Below are positions 10,069 to 20,895 of a stretch of 64,000 nt of DNA, one piece after another. This DNA comes from Amborella trichopoda. Taxonomy: Eukaryota; Streptophyta; Magnoliopsida; Amborellales; Amborellaceae. The notes under the pieces are model-generated. The model was given only the letters and a program-made list of their open reading frames with translations. It was not told where the DNA came from and did no database searches. Within the stretch, counting starts at the first letter, position 1; each line of letters begins with the position of its first letter. The stretch covers positions 324,234-388,233 of the forward strand of contig NW_006494942.1 of assembly GCF_000471905.2 (NCBI RefSeq). Direction: 5' to 3'. The position numbers were made by a program, and so were the translations under genes.

Positions 10069-12311
10069 TAGTTAGGTGCCTCGATCTCGCCTTCATGGAT
10101 CTAGGTTATCGGGTGACAATGTCTTGAGTTCGAAAAACCTGGGACTTGAGATCGCTCTCTCGGGAACCTTGTTTAAGAACAAGGGCAGGTATCCAACTTG
10201 TGAGAAAGAATTTTGGATGTGAGGTGGGGACGAACCTCACCTGGGTCCATGACTTACTCGAGCTGACTCGCATGGGTACCCTCTTAGATCACGACAAAAA
10301 GCCCTCTAGCTGCTTTAGCTAGTTTAGAATCATCTCCCTTGACCTGCAATCTTCTTGTTTTTCTGCACAATACTACTAAGGTTAATTTGCAAAACAAGTA
10401 GGCTGAAGGGCCCACCCTTGTCTTAAGGCAATGCACATTCGTGCTGCTAGGAATGTGAGGGGTTAGAGTGACGAAGTAGAAGGTTCGAACAAAGGTCGAA
10501 GAGAGAAGAAAACTTGATGAAGGGACGAGACTAGCATGATAACCGGACAGTGACCGACTCGTAGTGGTAGCAAGAGGACATGGTACTCAGGACCAACATG
10601 ATGGCAATACTACTTGAAACCGAGGCCGATATAATGGTGTTAGGCTGGTCAACCCTCAATTGAGTGAGAAGAAGAAAGAATGAAAAGAATGTACGAGACG
10701 GTGGAGAGATAGGGTCGCGACAGTGCTAGGCGTTGCCACCCACGATCGTGAAGTAACAGTGTCATGGCCCTTGGACAGTGCTAGACACTACTTCTCTCGG
10801 CTCGAGTTGGAACAGGGAACTACGGACCACACTAGGCTTTGCCACTGGCAACACAAGAAGGCAGCGCACCCCTGCGCGGGCGACAATAGCCTCTTGTGAA
10901 GCACACGACATTAGTCATTTACGAAGCATGCGATGATAGTTTTCATGAGGCGCACGACGATAGGCGTGGAACATGGGAGGAATGGCGATGAGCATCAAAT
11001 GCACAAAGGAGGCTAGTGGACAGCTATGGGCACTGAGCACGCAAAGGAGGCTCGCAGACGGCGATAGGCATTACGCACGCATAGGAAACTCATGAACGAC
11101 GATAGGCACCGAGCACGCAAAGGAAACTCGCAGACGACGATTGGTAACGCACACACAAAGAAGCTCGAGGATAGCGATAGGTATTGCGGAGACCTCTCGC
11201 GGGTAGTGATAGGCATCGCCATTTGCAATAGGCATGCAACAGGGGAAGACCCCTGCGGGCGGCAATGAGTTTCGCCATCAGTGCTCTTCACTGAGGCATC
11301 GAGGATATGTCTGTGGAAGGCAATGAGCAGCGCCGTCTATAGACCTCGCTAAGGAAAAGAGATGGACGAACAGAAAGAGAAGGAGGCTCGCACATGGCAC
11401 TGCCACCACCATGTGCAACCTGTGAGACCACAGGAGAGGCATGCACGACACTGCCACTGCCGTGCATGGCCTCTGACGGGAGCTCAGACGGAGAAGAGGA
11501 AGGAGAAGAAGAGGAAGAGAGAGAAAAAAAAAAAGAAAAATAAGAGAGAGAAGATTTACCTTGAGCCTAGGGGTACCGATCCAATAATTTCTCTCTCCTT
11601 TCTCTCTTTCAATGTGACCCAACAATGAGAAGAAAGAGAAACTCTATTAAGTAAAAAATCTCTCTTATGTGAAGAGTTCAAGCCCGTTTACGTACAATGA
11701 TGGTATAGTATATTTAGAATTGTGCCCCAAACATGATGGATAGCAAAAGTAACCCTAATTGCTGAAAATTAAGATTAAAATGAACTAAAACAAGTTAGAA
11801 AATAGGGTGCCAAATGACAGATTTGCCCCTTCCTAAGAAGTTATGGAATTCCAAAATAGTCCTTGTGTTGTCCTAGAACGTGCATGATTTTTTGTGGATG
11901 ATCCAAGGTCGTTTCGATGCCCGGTTGATCGAGAGATGACTGTTTTCTTGTAGGGCTCGGCATGGCGATCGATTTGATACCAAGTTCGAGCCCATGGATA
12001 GTGTTTTTAGGGCATGATCATGTGACTTGAAATTTGAATGAATCTTGAAACTTTGGATCGATTGTGTGCTCGTTCCTTGATGTTTTTCTGTGATTTCTTC
12101 ACTGGATCACACTGAGCATGCCATCCCGATTGCAGGGCAGGAAACAAAGCTTGATTTCATGTCCGAACGAAGGTTTCGCAAGTTTGGAGTTTTGGCCAGA
12201 ATCTGGAATTTCGGTGACAAAATTTGCAGTCACTTCGTCGGCTTTGTGTGCAAAATCCGTCTGTTCATCATAGGCGACGTTCTGACCAGTGATGGTCACG
12301 GACCTTACGCA
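10069..12311 (-). repeat. 5' LTR of element A, truncated at its upstream end
   Basis: The LTR ends CCTAACTA (minus) beside the primer binding site; the same family ends CCTAACCA elsewhere. The segment matches the LTRs of B, C and D in order: the ...GATCTAAGAGGG... block, the hairpin-like gacgataggca repeats (10860-11240), a pyrimidine/purine tract (11480-11620) and an upstream block equivalent to 23640-23830 in B. It stops at about 12311, where integrase sequence of element F begins, so the first part of the LTR with the TGTTTGAA end is missing. Confidence 0.8.
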
Positions 12312-13605
12312 CGTGAAATTGGCTGCTCAATGAAAGATAGGTCCTTCCTGATCGGTAAAGGTTCATATTTTAAGATATGGGATGGGTCGGGCTGATATTT
12401 TCGTAGTGAAGATACATGAAAGACATTCTGGACGTTTGCCAATCCGGGTGGTAAGGCAAGTCTATAAGCGACACCTCCTATTCTTTCCAAGATTTCAAAT
12501 GGTCCGATGTAACGTGGGCTCAACTTTCCTTTCTTGCCGAATCTCATAATGCCCTTTATTGGTGAGATTTTTAGGAAAACTCGATCACCTTCCTCAAATT
12601 CAAGATCTCTCCTTCGGTTATCGGCATAACTCTTTTGCCGACACTGAGCTGTCCTGAGCCTTTCACGAATTAATGTTATTTTATCTGTGGTTATCTGGAT
12701 AATTTCTGGTCCCAAAAGCTTTCTTTCACCAACCTCGTCCCAACATATGGGTGACCTGCATTTCCTTCCATACAGGGCTTCATATGGTGCCATCTGAATA
12801 CTGGCTTAGAAGCTATTAATATAAGCAAACTCAATCAGGGGTAAATGGTCATCCTAGCTTCTTGTAAAGTCATTAACACAGGCCCTCAGCATATCTTCCA
12901 ATGGTTGGATGGTCCTCTTCGATTGTCCATCAGTTTGGGGGTGAAAGGCAGTACTAAAGGTGAGTCTCGTCCCCATGACTGACTGTAGTCTAGCCCAAAA
13001 TTTAGAAGTAAACCGAGTATCCCTGTCCGATACAATACTGACATGAACTCCATGCAACCGCACTATTTCCTTAATGTACAACTGGGCCAGTCGATCCAAA
13101 GTGTACGTCGTGTGAATCAGTAGAAAATGGGCAGCTTTGGTCAATCGGTCCACAATGACCCAAATGCTATCATGTCCTGAATTTGTTCTAGGCAAGCTAG
13201 AGACAAAATCCATAAAGATGTGCTCCCACTTCCATTCTGGCACGGGTAAAGGCTGCAACAACCCAGCGAGCCTTTGATGTTCAACTTTTACTTGCTGGCA
13301 TGTTAGGCATTTAGACACAAATAGTGCTACCTCTTTTTTCATACTATTCCACCTAAAGGTTTTCTTCAGGTCCTTATACATTTTAATACTTTCGGGATGT
13401 ATCGTATAACGAGAATGATGTGCTTCTTTTAAGATAACTTTCTTCACACTCTCATCATTCGGGACACAAACCCGACCTTTGAATCTTAGCAAATCCTTAC
13501 TACATATAGAGAATTCATCTCTTTTTCTTTGCTTCACCTCTTTTATAATTGTTATAAGCTGATGGTCTTTCTTTTGTACCAATCGAATCTGTTGGATTAA
13601 TTGAG
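12305..13605 (-). pseudogene. Integrase of element F, catalytic Glu replaced by Lys
   Basis: Frame 13582-12854 holds the zinc domain (AHHSRYTIHP, CLTCQQ), then MDFVSSLP with the first Asp, IVSDRDTRF with the second Asp, and DGQSKRTIQ. In this family the residue after QS is the catalytic Glu; here it is Lys (AAG), a G-to-A change, so strand transfer should be lost. Frame 12793-12305 continues with the C-terminal domain ([55 protein letters not shown]). A single stop region near 12800-12850 separates the two. The last few residues before the stop at 12305 are read from the LTR of element A, a chimeric junction. Confidence 0.85.
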
Positions 13606-13606
13606 G

Positions 13607-14098
13607 TTATGCCTTAATATTCGCAATCATACTTACCTCACCATTAATGGACGGAGTTGGATGCCAATCCACTATTTCCTCTAACAATCTCATTTCTTGG
13701 GTCATTAGATGAGCTAAGACTCCCGTAGATTTTTTACTTAGAGCGTCGGCCACAACGTTAGCTTTTCCTGAATTATAATGGATTGTACAATCATAATCTT
13801 TTAAGAAATCCATCCATCTTATCTGTCGCGTATTTAAATCCTTCTGAGAGAAGAGGTATTTCAAACTCTTATGATCCGTGTATATTTCGAATTGCTCACC
13901 ATATAGATAATGCCTCCATATTTTCAAAGCGAATACTATTGCAGCTAGCTCCAAATCATGAATTGGATATTTTTTCTCATATTCTTTCAACTGTCTGGAT
14001 GCATATGCCACTACTTTCCCATATTGCATTAATACACAGCCCAAACCTTTATGTGAAGCATCACTATAAATCACAAATCCCCCACTCCCCTCAGGAAT
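13607..14098 (-). pseudogene. RNase H of element F, active-site residues kept, cut by gap
   Basis: Residues readable up to the gap: [12 protein letters not shown] with the first Asp, [13 protein letters not shown] with the Glu, [12 protein letters not shown] with the second Asp, and [11 protein letters not shown] with the last Asp. All four positions look intact, unlike element E. The domain degrades the RNA strand during reverse transcription. The upstream RT is not visible because of the gap at 14099. The reading frame continues through the RNase H to the stop at 13607. Confidence 0.8.
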
Positions 14099-14118
14099 NN
14101 NNNNNNNNNNNNNNNNNN
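14099..14118. other. Assembly gap (20 N)
   Basis: Twenty undetermined bases. The length is probably a placeholder: RNase H of element F lies on one side and LTR-like AT-rich DNA on the other, so several kilobases of F may be missing here. Confidence 0.95.
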
Positions 14119-15221
14119 CATTAATAACATTCACTTTCAATAACATTTCAAAAATAACCAATCAAATATTTTGGGCTCAAATTTAGAAAGGTAGCAGTTC
14201 GTAAAGACATTCTAGCATAATTTCCAATTTAATATGTATAGAAAAACTCTTATAAAAATTCAAGAATACGGAATTATCACAATTTATGGGATATCAATTG
14301 ACAAATGAACATTTCACAGACAATGCTATAATCAAATGCAAAAATATCAATTTTCAAATAATAAGGCAGTCATTTGCACATGAAATTTACAATGTCTAAA
14401 TATTCAAAAACAATAGAAAGAATTCTCACAATTTTACTAACAGCAGAAATATTACATTTATTTTTAATAATTTTACAGTATCCAAAATTTTCTAACAATC
14501 GATAAGAAAAATAAATAAATTTATTTTTCTAAGAATTTACATCATTTAAAATTTCTCACATAGATAAAATATCACAATTTTTATTAAAAATATTATTTTT
14601 CAAGATAATGAGGTCGCGTGCGCATAAAATTTATCGCTCCTAAAATTCATGATAATAAGTAGAAATAATTATTTCATTTTATTTTTAAAAAGAATGGATT
14701 ATTTTTTGAGACAATAAGGTCACTTACACACAAAACTTATAAAATAAAGATCCTGGACGGAAATATCACTATTTATTAAAAACAGACTATTTTTCAAGAA
14801 GACGATGTTGCTTACACACAAATATTTGAGAGGGAGCTTCCGATAAAAAATTCGGTTCGAGAGAGGAGTTCACTGTGTTTCGACCAGAGAGAGAGATCTC
14901 AGAATTTTCTAGGGTGGGAGTGCTCACCTCTCCTATTTAAATTCTTATAACATATTATTATATTATTTTATTAGGCTCTACCTCATACCTGAGGTGTCGC
15001 GTTAAAAGTCCATTTTTAACATATGAAAACCACATCCACTAAAGGACGTGGAGCAAGAGTTTAAACCAAGTAAAAACTTTTGAAAATAGTGATGGTCCCT
15101 AAGGACCATCATGCTCAAACGGACCATCACCTATTTAAAAGTATATTTTCTCTCCTTTTTTTTTCTTTTTTTTTTCTTATTTTTTTTTTCTATTTTTTTT
15201 TGAAATGTTAGGATTGTTACA
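14119..15221 (-). repeat. Candidate 5' LTR of element F
   Basis: On the minus strand the segment would start TGTAACAATCC at 15221, a start like many plant chromovirus LTRs, and has a TATA-like TTTAAATAGG at 14941-14932, about 280 bases in, followed by a plausible leader. The left end is lost at the gap, so the terminal CA and primer binding site cannot be seen. No reading frame is visible. It could instead be an unrelated AT-rich insertion. Confidence 0.45.
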
Positions 15222-15600
15222 GGTTTTCACCATATCCCTTTTATTTCAACACTTTTGTCCATAGTGCCCTTGCGGTTTTCATTATGTCCATCTTTTTCTT
15301 TCTTTTTTTCTTGACATATTTTACCCATGGTGGCCTTTTGGGTGCACACCATGTCCGTCATTTTTTTTTATATTTTTACCCATGTCACCCTTGGGGTTTT
15401 GTCATGTCTGTCTTCTCCTTCTTTTTTTTGTTGACCTATTTTACCCATGGTGGCCTTTGGGGTGCACACCATGTCCATCATCAATTTTTTTTGACATTTT
15501 TACCCATGATGCCGTTGTGGGTTTTCATCATGTCTATCTTCTTCTTCTTTATTTATTTATTTATTTTATTTGATTTTTTACGGAAGCGTGTTTAAGGTCA
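15222..15600 (-). repeat. 60-base / 120-base higher-order minisatellite
   Basis: The block ttttacccatggtggcc recurs 120 bases apart (near 15319 and 15439), and half-units with ttttacccatg lie between them at 55-65-base spacing, separated by T-rich runs and tttatttattt at 15550-15573. It joins directly onto the 61-base array on its right and is probably part of the same 3' noncoding region of a Tat element. Confidence 0.7.
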
Positions 15601-16590
15601 TGCCACCGTGACCATCAATTTTACCTGTTTTAAGGTCATTTGCCAAGACCTAAGGGTATGTTTAAGGTCTTGCCTCCGAGATTGTATGTTGTGCAGTTTA
15701 ACATCATGCCACTAGGACGTGTGCTATAGTTTAGGGTCATATAGCTTGGACCGTGGCTATGCAGTTTAAAGTCATACAGTTAGGACCATGCAATTTAAGG
15801 TCGTGCAACTAGACGTCCGCTATAGTTCAAGGTCGTATAGGTTGGACCATGCAGTTTATGATCGTGCAACTAGACCTCCACTGTAGTTTTAGGTCATATA
15901 GTTTGGGCCATGCAATTTAAGGTCGTGCAACTAGACCTCCACTATAGTTTAAGGTCATATAGTTTGGACCATGCAGTTTAAGGACGTGCAACTAGACCAC
16001 CACTATAGTTTTAGGTCATATAGTTTAAACCATGCAGTTTAAGGTCGTGCAACTAGACCTCCACTATAGTTTAAGGTCATAGTTTGGACCATGCAGTTTA
16101 AGGTCGTGCAACTAGACCTCCACTCTAGTTAAGGTCATATAATTTAGACCATGCAGTTTAAAGTCATGCAACTAGACGTCCACTATAGTTTAAGGTCATA
16201 TAGTTTGGACCATGTTGTTTCAGTTCGTGCAACTAGACCTTCACTATAGTTTAAGGTCACAAAGTTTGGACCATGCAGTTTAAGGACGTGCAACTAGACC
16301 TCCACTATAGTTTAGGGTCATATAGTTTTGACCTTGCAGTTTAAGGTCGTGCAACTAGACCTCCACTATAGTTTAAGGTTATATAGTTTGGACCATAGCG
16401 CTAAGTCTTTTAATGTCATGCAGTTAAGACGTGCACTATAGTTTAGGGACATATGGCTTGGATCGTAGTTATGCAGTTTAGAGTCATGCAACTAGGATCG
16501 TGCAGTTTAAGGGCGTGCTACTGGACCTTCGCTACAGTTTAAGGTCGTATAGTTTGGACCATGCAGTTTAGGGTCGTGCATCTAGACCAT
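15601..16590 (-). repeat. 61-base minisatellite array (3' noncoding region of a Tat element)
   Basis: Units of about 61 bases starting ggaccatgcagtttaagg recur near 15842, 15905, 15964, 16026, 16085, 16147, 16207, 16268 and 16330, with more degenerate copies at both ends. The array matches the 1-1183 repeats of element A in sequence and orientation, so it belongs to another copy or to a rearranged part of A. It ends abruptly at the gag fragment H. Confidence 0.85.
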
Positions 16591-17340
16591 TCTGTGGCAC
16601 TGGATCATGTGTGGAATCAGATCCCAAGTTCAACTTTCTTGTGTTTATGCGATACTGGATGATGTCTCTGATGGTAATATGCTCTTCAATCTTGTGGTTG
16701 AGTAACCTATGATATTGGCAACAATTGGGCTCGTCATCCCTCTCGACTTCATCCGGTATTTTTGGCATTGGTAATTCGATCATCCCCTTAGATAAGAGAG
16801 TTTTAAGCAACTCGAGGATCATGCCCTTAAAAAAGGAATACCCTTGCATCAGCCTCGCTTTGAGAAGCGCATGGCATTATACATTGTACTTGAGGACATC
16901 GAGTCTTTGATTTCCGTGTGGTAATAGAGTTTGATCAACATGAGCTAGGGGAGGTTTCTAGTAGCAATTCGACTTTCATGTTACTGAGGCATCTCATCTT
17001 TTCGATGATTTGGCCACCATGCCTTTTATTAGTCCTCTGTTCCCAATCCGAAGAAAAGATGGGGAAGGGACTGGCAGTGAGGGAGGCAAGGGTGGAAGTA
17101 GTTCATCATCTAATGGCCCTATTTCAATGTCCAGGAGCGGTGCTTGAGAGACAGTAAATAGGGCTTGATGCCCCAAGGTGGTACGCTCAAGCTTATGAGA
17201 CTTCATTACCGCTTGACGCACGGTTTCTATCATTTCATCTTTCGACCTCATCTCATCTTGTAACCGCCTTACCGTGGCCTTAAGATGTGCAATCTCGCCT
17301 TGATAGGCTTTTGGTACTTCACTAATCACCACAGTTTCGA
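16591..17340 (-). pseudogene. Fragment H: retroelement gag with CX2H knuckle, joined to a 3' repeat array
   Basis: Two open stretches on the minus strand. The upstream one (17332-16994) has a coiled-coil-like segment (HLKATVRRLQDEMRSKDEM) and a proline-rich tail. The downstream one (16849-16568) has CQYHRLLNHKIEEH followed by IRDIIQYRI, like the CX2HX4H knuckle and helix of plant gypsy gag but with the last Cys replaced by His (CX2HX4HX4H). The frame then runs straight into the 61-base array, so everything from protease to the end of pol is missing. The family differs from A-D. It may be a deleted Tat element or two fragments joined by recombination. Confidence 0.6.
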
Positions 17341-17345
17341 CACTA

Positions 17346-17789
17346 GCATCCCAGCCGTCATGCTAGTCTCCCTCGTTTGTCAATTTTTCTTCTCCTTTCT
17401 CTCTTTATTGGAACCTTCCATTTCATCACTTCCTCATATCAGCATATAATGCCCTAAGACAAGGGTGGGTCTCTTCGACCCACTTGTCTCGCCAATTAAC
17501 AATAAAAGTGTTGTGCAGAAAATAAGAGGATTGCAAATCAAGGGAGATGATTTCGAACCAACTAAAGCAGCTAGGGGGCTTTCTTCGTGATCTAAGAGGG
17601 CTCCCATGCGAGCTAACCCAAAGAAGTCCTAAACCTACCTTAAATTCCTCTCTCATCGGTTGGTATACCTGCCCTTGTTCTTGAGCAAGGTTCTGAGAGA
17701 GTGATCTTAAATCCCAGGTTCTCTAAAAACCCGAGATACATGCCACTAGATCATCTAGATCTGGAAGGTGAGATAGAGGCACCTAACCA
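17346..17789 (+). repeat. LTR fragment i (3' part of the A-D family LTR)
   Basis: Matches the last 440 bases of the shared LTR: gtcatgctagtctc, the gatctaagaggg block, and the end CCTAACCA at 17789. The next bases (aggag) are not a primer binding site but the middle of another LTR copy. The upstream part is missing where fragment H begins. Confidence 0.75.
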
Positions 17790-18961
17790 AGGAGCACAGA
17801 CGGCGAAGCCTATCGCAGCTAGCAGGGGTCTTCCCTTATTGTGCGCCTATCGTAGACGGCGATGACTATCGCCACCCGCGAAGGGTCACAGCAACGCTTA
17901 TCGCCATCTATAAGGTTCTTTCACGCGCTCGGTGCCTATAGTCGTCTGCGAGCCTCTTCCATGTGCTTGGTGCCCATCGCCGTCCGCTGATTTCTTCTGC
18001 ATCCCATGCCTATCGTTGTGTGCCTTAGAGAGAATTATAGTCGCACGCTTCCCAAGTGGCTATCGTCGAGTGTTGCACAAGAGGTTGTCGCCACTCGCGA
18101 AGGGGTGTGTTGCCTTCTCATGTTGCCCACAGCGATGACCAGCACCACCCATAGTTCACTACTCACCTTTCAGTAGTGAGCAGTAGTGCCTAGCACCGTC
18201 CAAAGGTCGTGACACCGTTGCTCCACGGCTGTGAATGGCGATGCCTAAATGCCGTCAGGGTCCCATCTCTTCATCGTCTTGCGCTTTCTCTTCATTCTCT
18301 TCTCTTCTCACTTGATCGAGGGTAGACTCATCCTCGCATTGCCATAACGGTCTGGCTGTTGAGCAGTATTGCTATCAGCTGGTCCTGAGTTCCATGCCCT
18401 TCTTGCTGCCACACCAGATGAGGATCGTCATATCGACCTTGGTTTTGAGTAGTATTGTCATCGTGTTGGTCATGAGTACCATGCCCGTCTTGGTATCACT
18501 CCGAGTCGGTCGCTGGTCCAGCTATCATACTAGTCTGATCCCCTTTTCAAGCCCCTTTTCCCTGCCTTTATTCAAACCTTCCACTTCACCCTCACTTATG
18601 AACGTGCATTGCCCTAAGATAAGGGTGGGTCCCTCGGCCCACGTGTCTTGCAAGTTAACCATGATAATGTTGTGTAGAAAGCAAGGAGATTACAGGACAA
18701 GGGAGGCGATTTCGAACCAGTTGAAGCAGCTGGGGGGCTTTCCATCCCGATCTAAGAGGGCGCCCGCGTGAGTCAACCCGAGTAAGTCATGGACCCAGGT
18801 GAGGTTGGTCCCCACCTCACGATAAAATTCCTCTCTCACAATTGGACACCTACCCTTGTTCTGTGAACGAGGTTCCCGAGAGTGCAATCTCAAGTTACAA
18901 CCTGAGACACGTGTCACCTGATCACCTAGTTCCGGGGAGGTGAGATCGAGGCACCTAACCA
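17790..18961 (+). repeat. LTR fragment ii (middle to 3' end of the A-D family LTR)
   Basis: Begins with the hairpin-rich middle of the LTR (gacggcgatgactatcgcc) equivalent to about 24700 in B. It includes a duplicated block around gagtagtattgtcatc (18360-18540) and ends CCTAACCA at 18961, directly against gag coding sequence of element G. There is no primer binding site, so it is a truncated LTR inserted next to or into G. Confidence 0.75.
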
Positions 18962-19860
18962 ACTTCCTCTTCTTTTGGGCTTTACAAGATAAGACTAACC
19001 AAGTGAAAGCCATATTTGAACAAACATTGACTGGCGAGGCCTTGAACTGTCATCAGAGAACAATGTCCACTCGCCCAATTTTCAACCTATTTGTCTCTCA
19101 CTACCGCGGGTTGACACCAAGACCTCTCTCCCTGGACGAGCTCAGTGAAACGAAACAAAGCCTGGGAGAATCCTTCGAGGATTTAATCAGTCGATTTCAT
19201 GATGAGGGTCATAGAATGTCCACTTATGGACCCAGCTTAAAACTCGATAGTCTTAGAGAATGCCGCTCCTGAATACAGGACCTTCTTCAGCCAAGGTCTT
19301 ATCCTCCACTCTTTCGACTCTATGATTGAGCGGGTGGTATGACATGAAAGGGTCAGAGGGACACCCCTCAGCACCAGGTCTGACAAGAAACCGATAACAA
19401 ATCCCCTAAATAAGAACAAAAACAATAACAAGGGAAATGCTTCCAGTCAAGTTAATGAAATTATCGTTAACAGACCATCTCAAGTTTCAGCTACTCAACG
19501 CAATAGTCAGAACCAAAATGGAAGGGGTCAGCCTAGAGCTAATGCTCAAAATAATAACCAAAGGCAAGAGGATAATTTCACTACTTTTAAAGACCCAAAA
19601 AGTGTTGGAATTACTCCTAGCTAGAAATATGGTTTATCTCCCCCCACCATCTGAACCACCATTTCAAGTCACGGATAAGAGAAAGTGGTGCAAATGGCAT
19701 CAAAACCATGCTCATGATAGTCAAAACTGCTTATATTTGAAATGGGTGATTCAAGGGTTAATCAATAGGGGCGACATCACTGTCGCACTTGGAATTCAAC
19801 CTGTCAAAGAACCTAATCAAAAGATGGGTATCTTCACAAATCCTCTCCCTAAAATATAGT
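18962..19860 (+). pseudogene. Gag of element G with N/Q-rich segment and zinc knuckle
   Basis: The capsid part has TLTGEALNCHQRTM, FVSHYRGLTPRPLSLDEL and FEDLISRFHDEG, a conserved plant gypsy gag pattern. After about 19270 the protein continues in a shifted frame through an Asn/Gln-rich stretch near 19400-19570, then in a further frame to CKWHQNHAHDSQNC (19690-19731), a CX2HX4HX4C knuckle, followed by LKWVIQGLINRGDI. Frame shifts and a few stops break it. The N/Q-rich stretch is low complexity and probably disordered. Gag would form the particle and bind element RNA. Confidence 0.78.
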
Positions 19861-19889
19861 CACAACGATCGAAAAGCTAGGAGCTCAAG

Positions 19890-20600
19890 ACAACTCGAAA
19901 GAGAACGTCGTCATTCACATGATTGAGAGTGGAGACGAAGAAGATGATCCCAGTAAATTCATATTTGCTTGTGATCATCACTTTCCAGAGCCCGAAGAAG
20001 ATCCTTTGAGCCTTCTAAGAGGAAGCCCTTCATCTCCAAACCTCGATAACCTTCCCAAGTGGGACCGATATGACGAAGATGATATTCTAGAAATCGATAT
20101 GGTCAAGATCAACGAAAAGGGATCGCCTTCCAAACAAGGGGCCAATACCCCAAAGTCTCCTATTACTCTTGCTAAGGCTGACCCTATCGAGCATCAGGCT
20201 GGAGAGGTTGATTCCTTAACCCGAAGAGGCCAATTGTTCAAACCCATTCAATTGATGGCCAATACTCTCGATGAAGGGATGGGAAACACCTCAAAAGCCA
20301 AACAACCAATAAGGGTCGCAGATCACAAACCAAATAAAGAAATTCAAGGATCCACAACTACCTACGATCTACCAGCTCATCTCGTGAAGATTCAGGCTCA
20401 AATCTTCATCTTGGAGCTGCTTGTCAATTCACCAGCACACAAAGCCTAGATCGAAAAGGTCCTCGCTAAAACCCACATCTCAAGCAACACACTGTCGAAT
20501 GCATTGTGCAGAATGATCAACCAACTGACGGCACCAACGCCAATAGTGTTCACGGACGATGACATCCTGACCAGCTTCAACCGCTTTCATGTTCAACCTC
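19890..20600 (+). pseudogene. Acidic linker between gag and protease in element G
   Basis: A 176-codon open stretch (19919-20449), acidic at its start (ESGDEEDD, EPEEDPLSLL), then a region ending TYDLPAHLVKIQAQIFILELL, the short helix that lies just before the protease in many plant Tat elements. A stop follows and the frame continues with LAKTHISSNTL and ITVLYKDMRYE. In related elements this segment precedes protease by about 60-100 residues. Function unknown. Confidence 0.6.
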
Positions 20601-20895
20601 TGCACATCACTGTTTTATACAAGGATATGAGATACGAAGAGTGCTTGTTGATAATGGGGCATCCTTAAACATATGCCCTATGAAAACAATGAAGCAGATA
20701 GGTAAAAGCAAAGGTGATTTCGAGCCATGTCAACTAACTATCATTGCATACAATGGGACCAAGAGACAAGCTGAAGGCATACTGCCTCTCACACTCAAGA
20801 TCGGCACTACCATCCAAGTGATAAAGTTTTATTTCTTGGACATAAAACCTTCAATCAACATGTTGTTAGGAAGACCGTGACTTCATGAAAACCTC
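20601..20895 (+). pseudogene. Aspartic protease of element G
   Basis: VLVDNGASLNICPMKTM (about 20640-20690) is the catalytic D-x-G loop of a retroelement aspartic protease, with Asn in the middle place. It is followed by LTIIAYNGTKRQAEGILPL and PSINMLLGRP, the second conserved LLGRP block. The enzyme would cut the Gag-Pol polyprotein. The coding stretch is open across this domain, and a stop (TGA) sits right after LLGRP at 20878. This is the only recognisable protease among the Tat copies in the window. Confidence 0.8.

Larger units (their letters stand above)
1..12311 (-). mobile_element. Element A: Tat-lineage Ty3/gypsy retrotransposon, decayed, 3' LTR outside the window
   Basis: Read on the minus strand the order is truncated 5' LTR, primer binding site, leader, gag with zinc knuckles, linker, RT, RNase H, a second RNase H-like domain, integrase, then a long noncoding region with minisatellites that runs off the left edge. 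A second RNase H between RT-RNase H and integrase, plus a long repeat-bearing 3' noncoding region, is the known architecture of the plant Tat lineage (Ogre/Retand/Grande relatives). All frames carry stops or frameshifts, no protease is visible and RT lacks its catalytic YVDD box, so the copy cannot move by itself. The right end is cut within the 5' LTR, where element F begins. Confidence 0.85.
12312..15221 (-). mobile_element. Element F: partial chromovirus-type Ty3/gypsy element with assembly gap
   Basis: Minus-strand RNase H and integrase are followed leftwards by the LTR of A rather than F's own 3' end, so the left part is lost. On the right, after the 20-base gap, an AT-rich segment looks like a 5' LTR. 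The coding part is close to element E in order and motifs ([16 protein letters not shown] in F, ALYGRKYRSPICWDDV in E), so both belong to one broad group resembling Tekay/Del. RT, protease and gag are not present in the visible sequence and may be lost or hidden by the gap. Confidence 0.7.

Noticed and set aside
10850-11290. tRNA or structured RNA genes in the hairpin-like gacgataggca repeats
   Set aside because: They are LTR repeats shared with B and fragment ii; no cloverleaf or A/B boxes could be seen.
12090-12395. Plus-strand frame across the LTR of A and the end of the F integrase
   Set aside because: Opposite to both elements and spanning a junction; a chance frame.
15601-16590. CRISPR-like array
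   Set aside because: Whole 61-base units repeat with no unique spacers, and the sequence is plant retroelement DNA.
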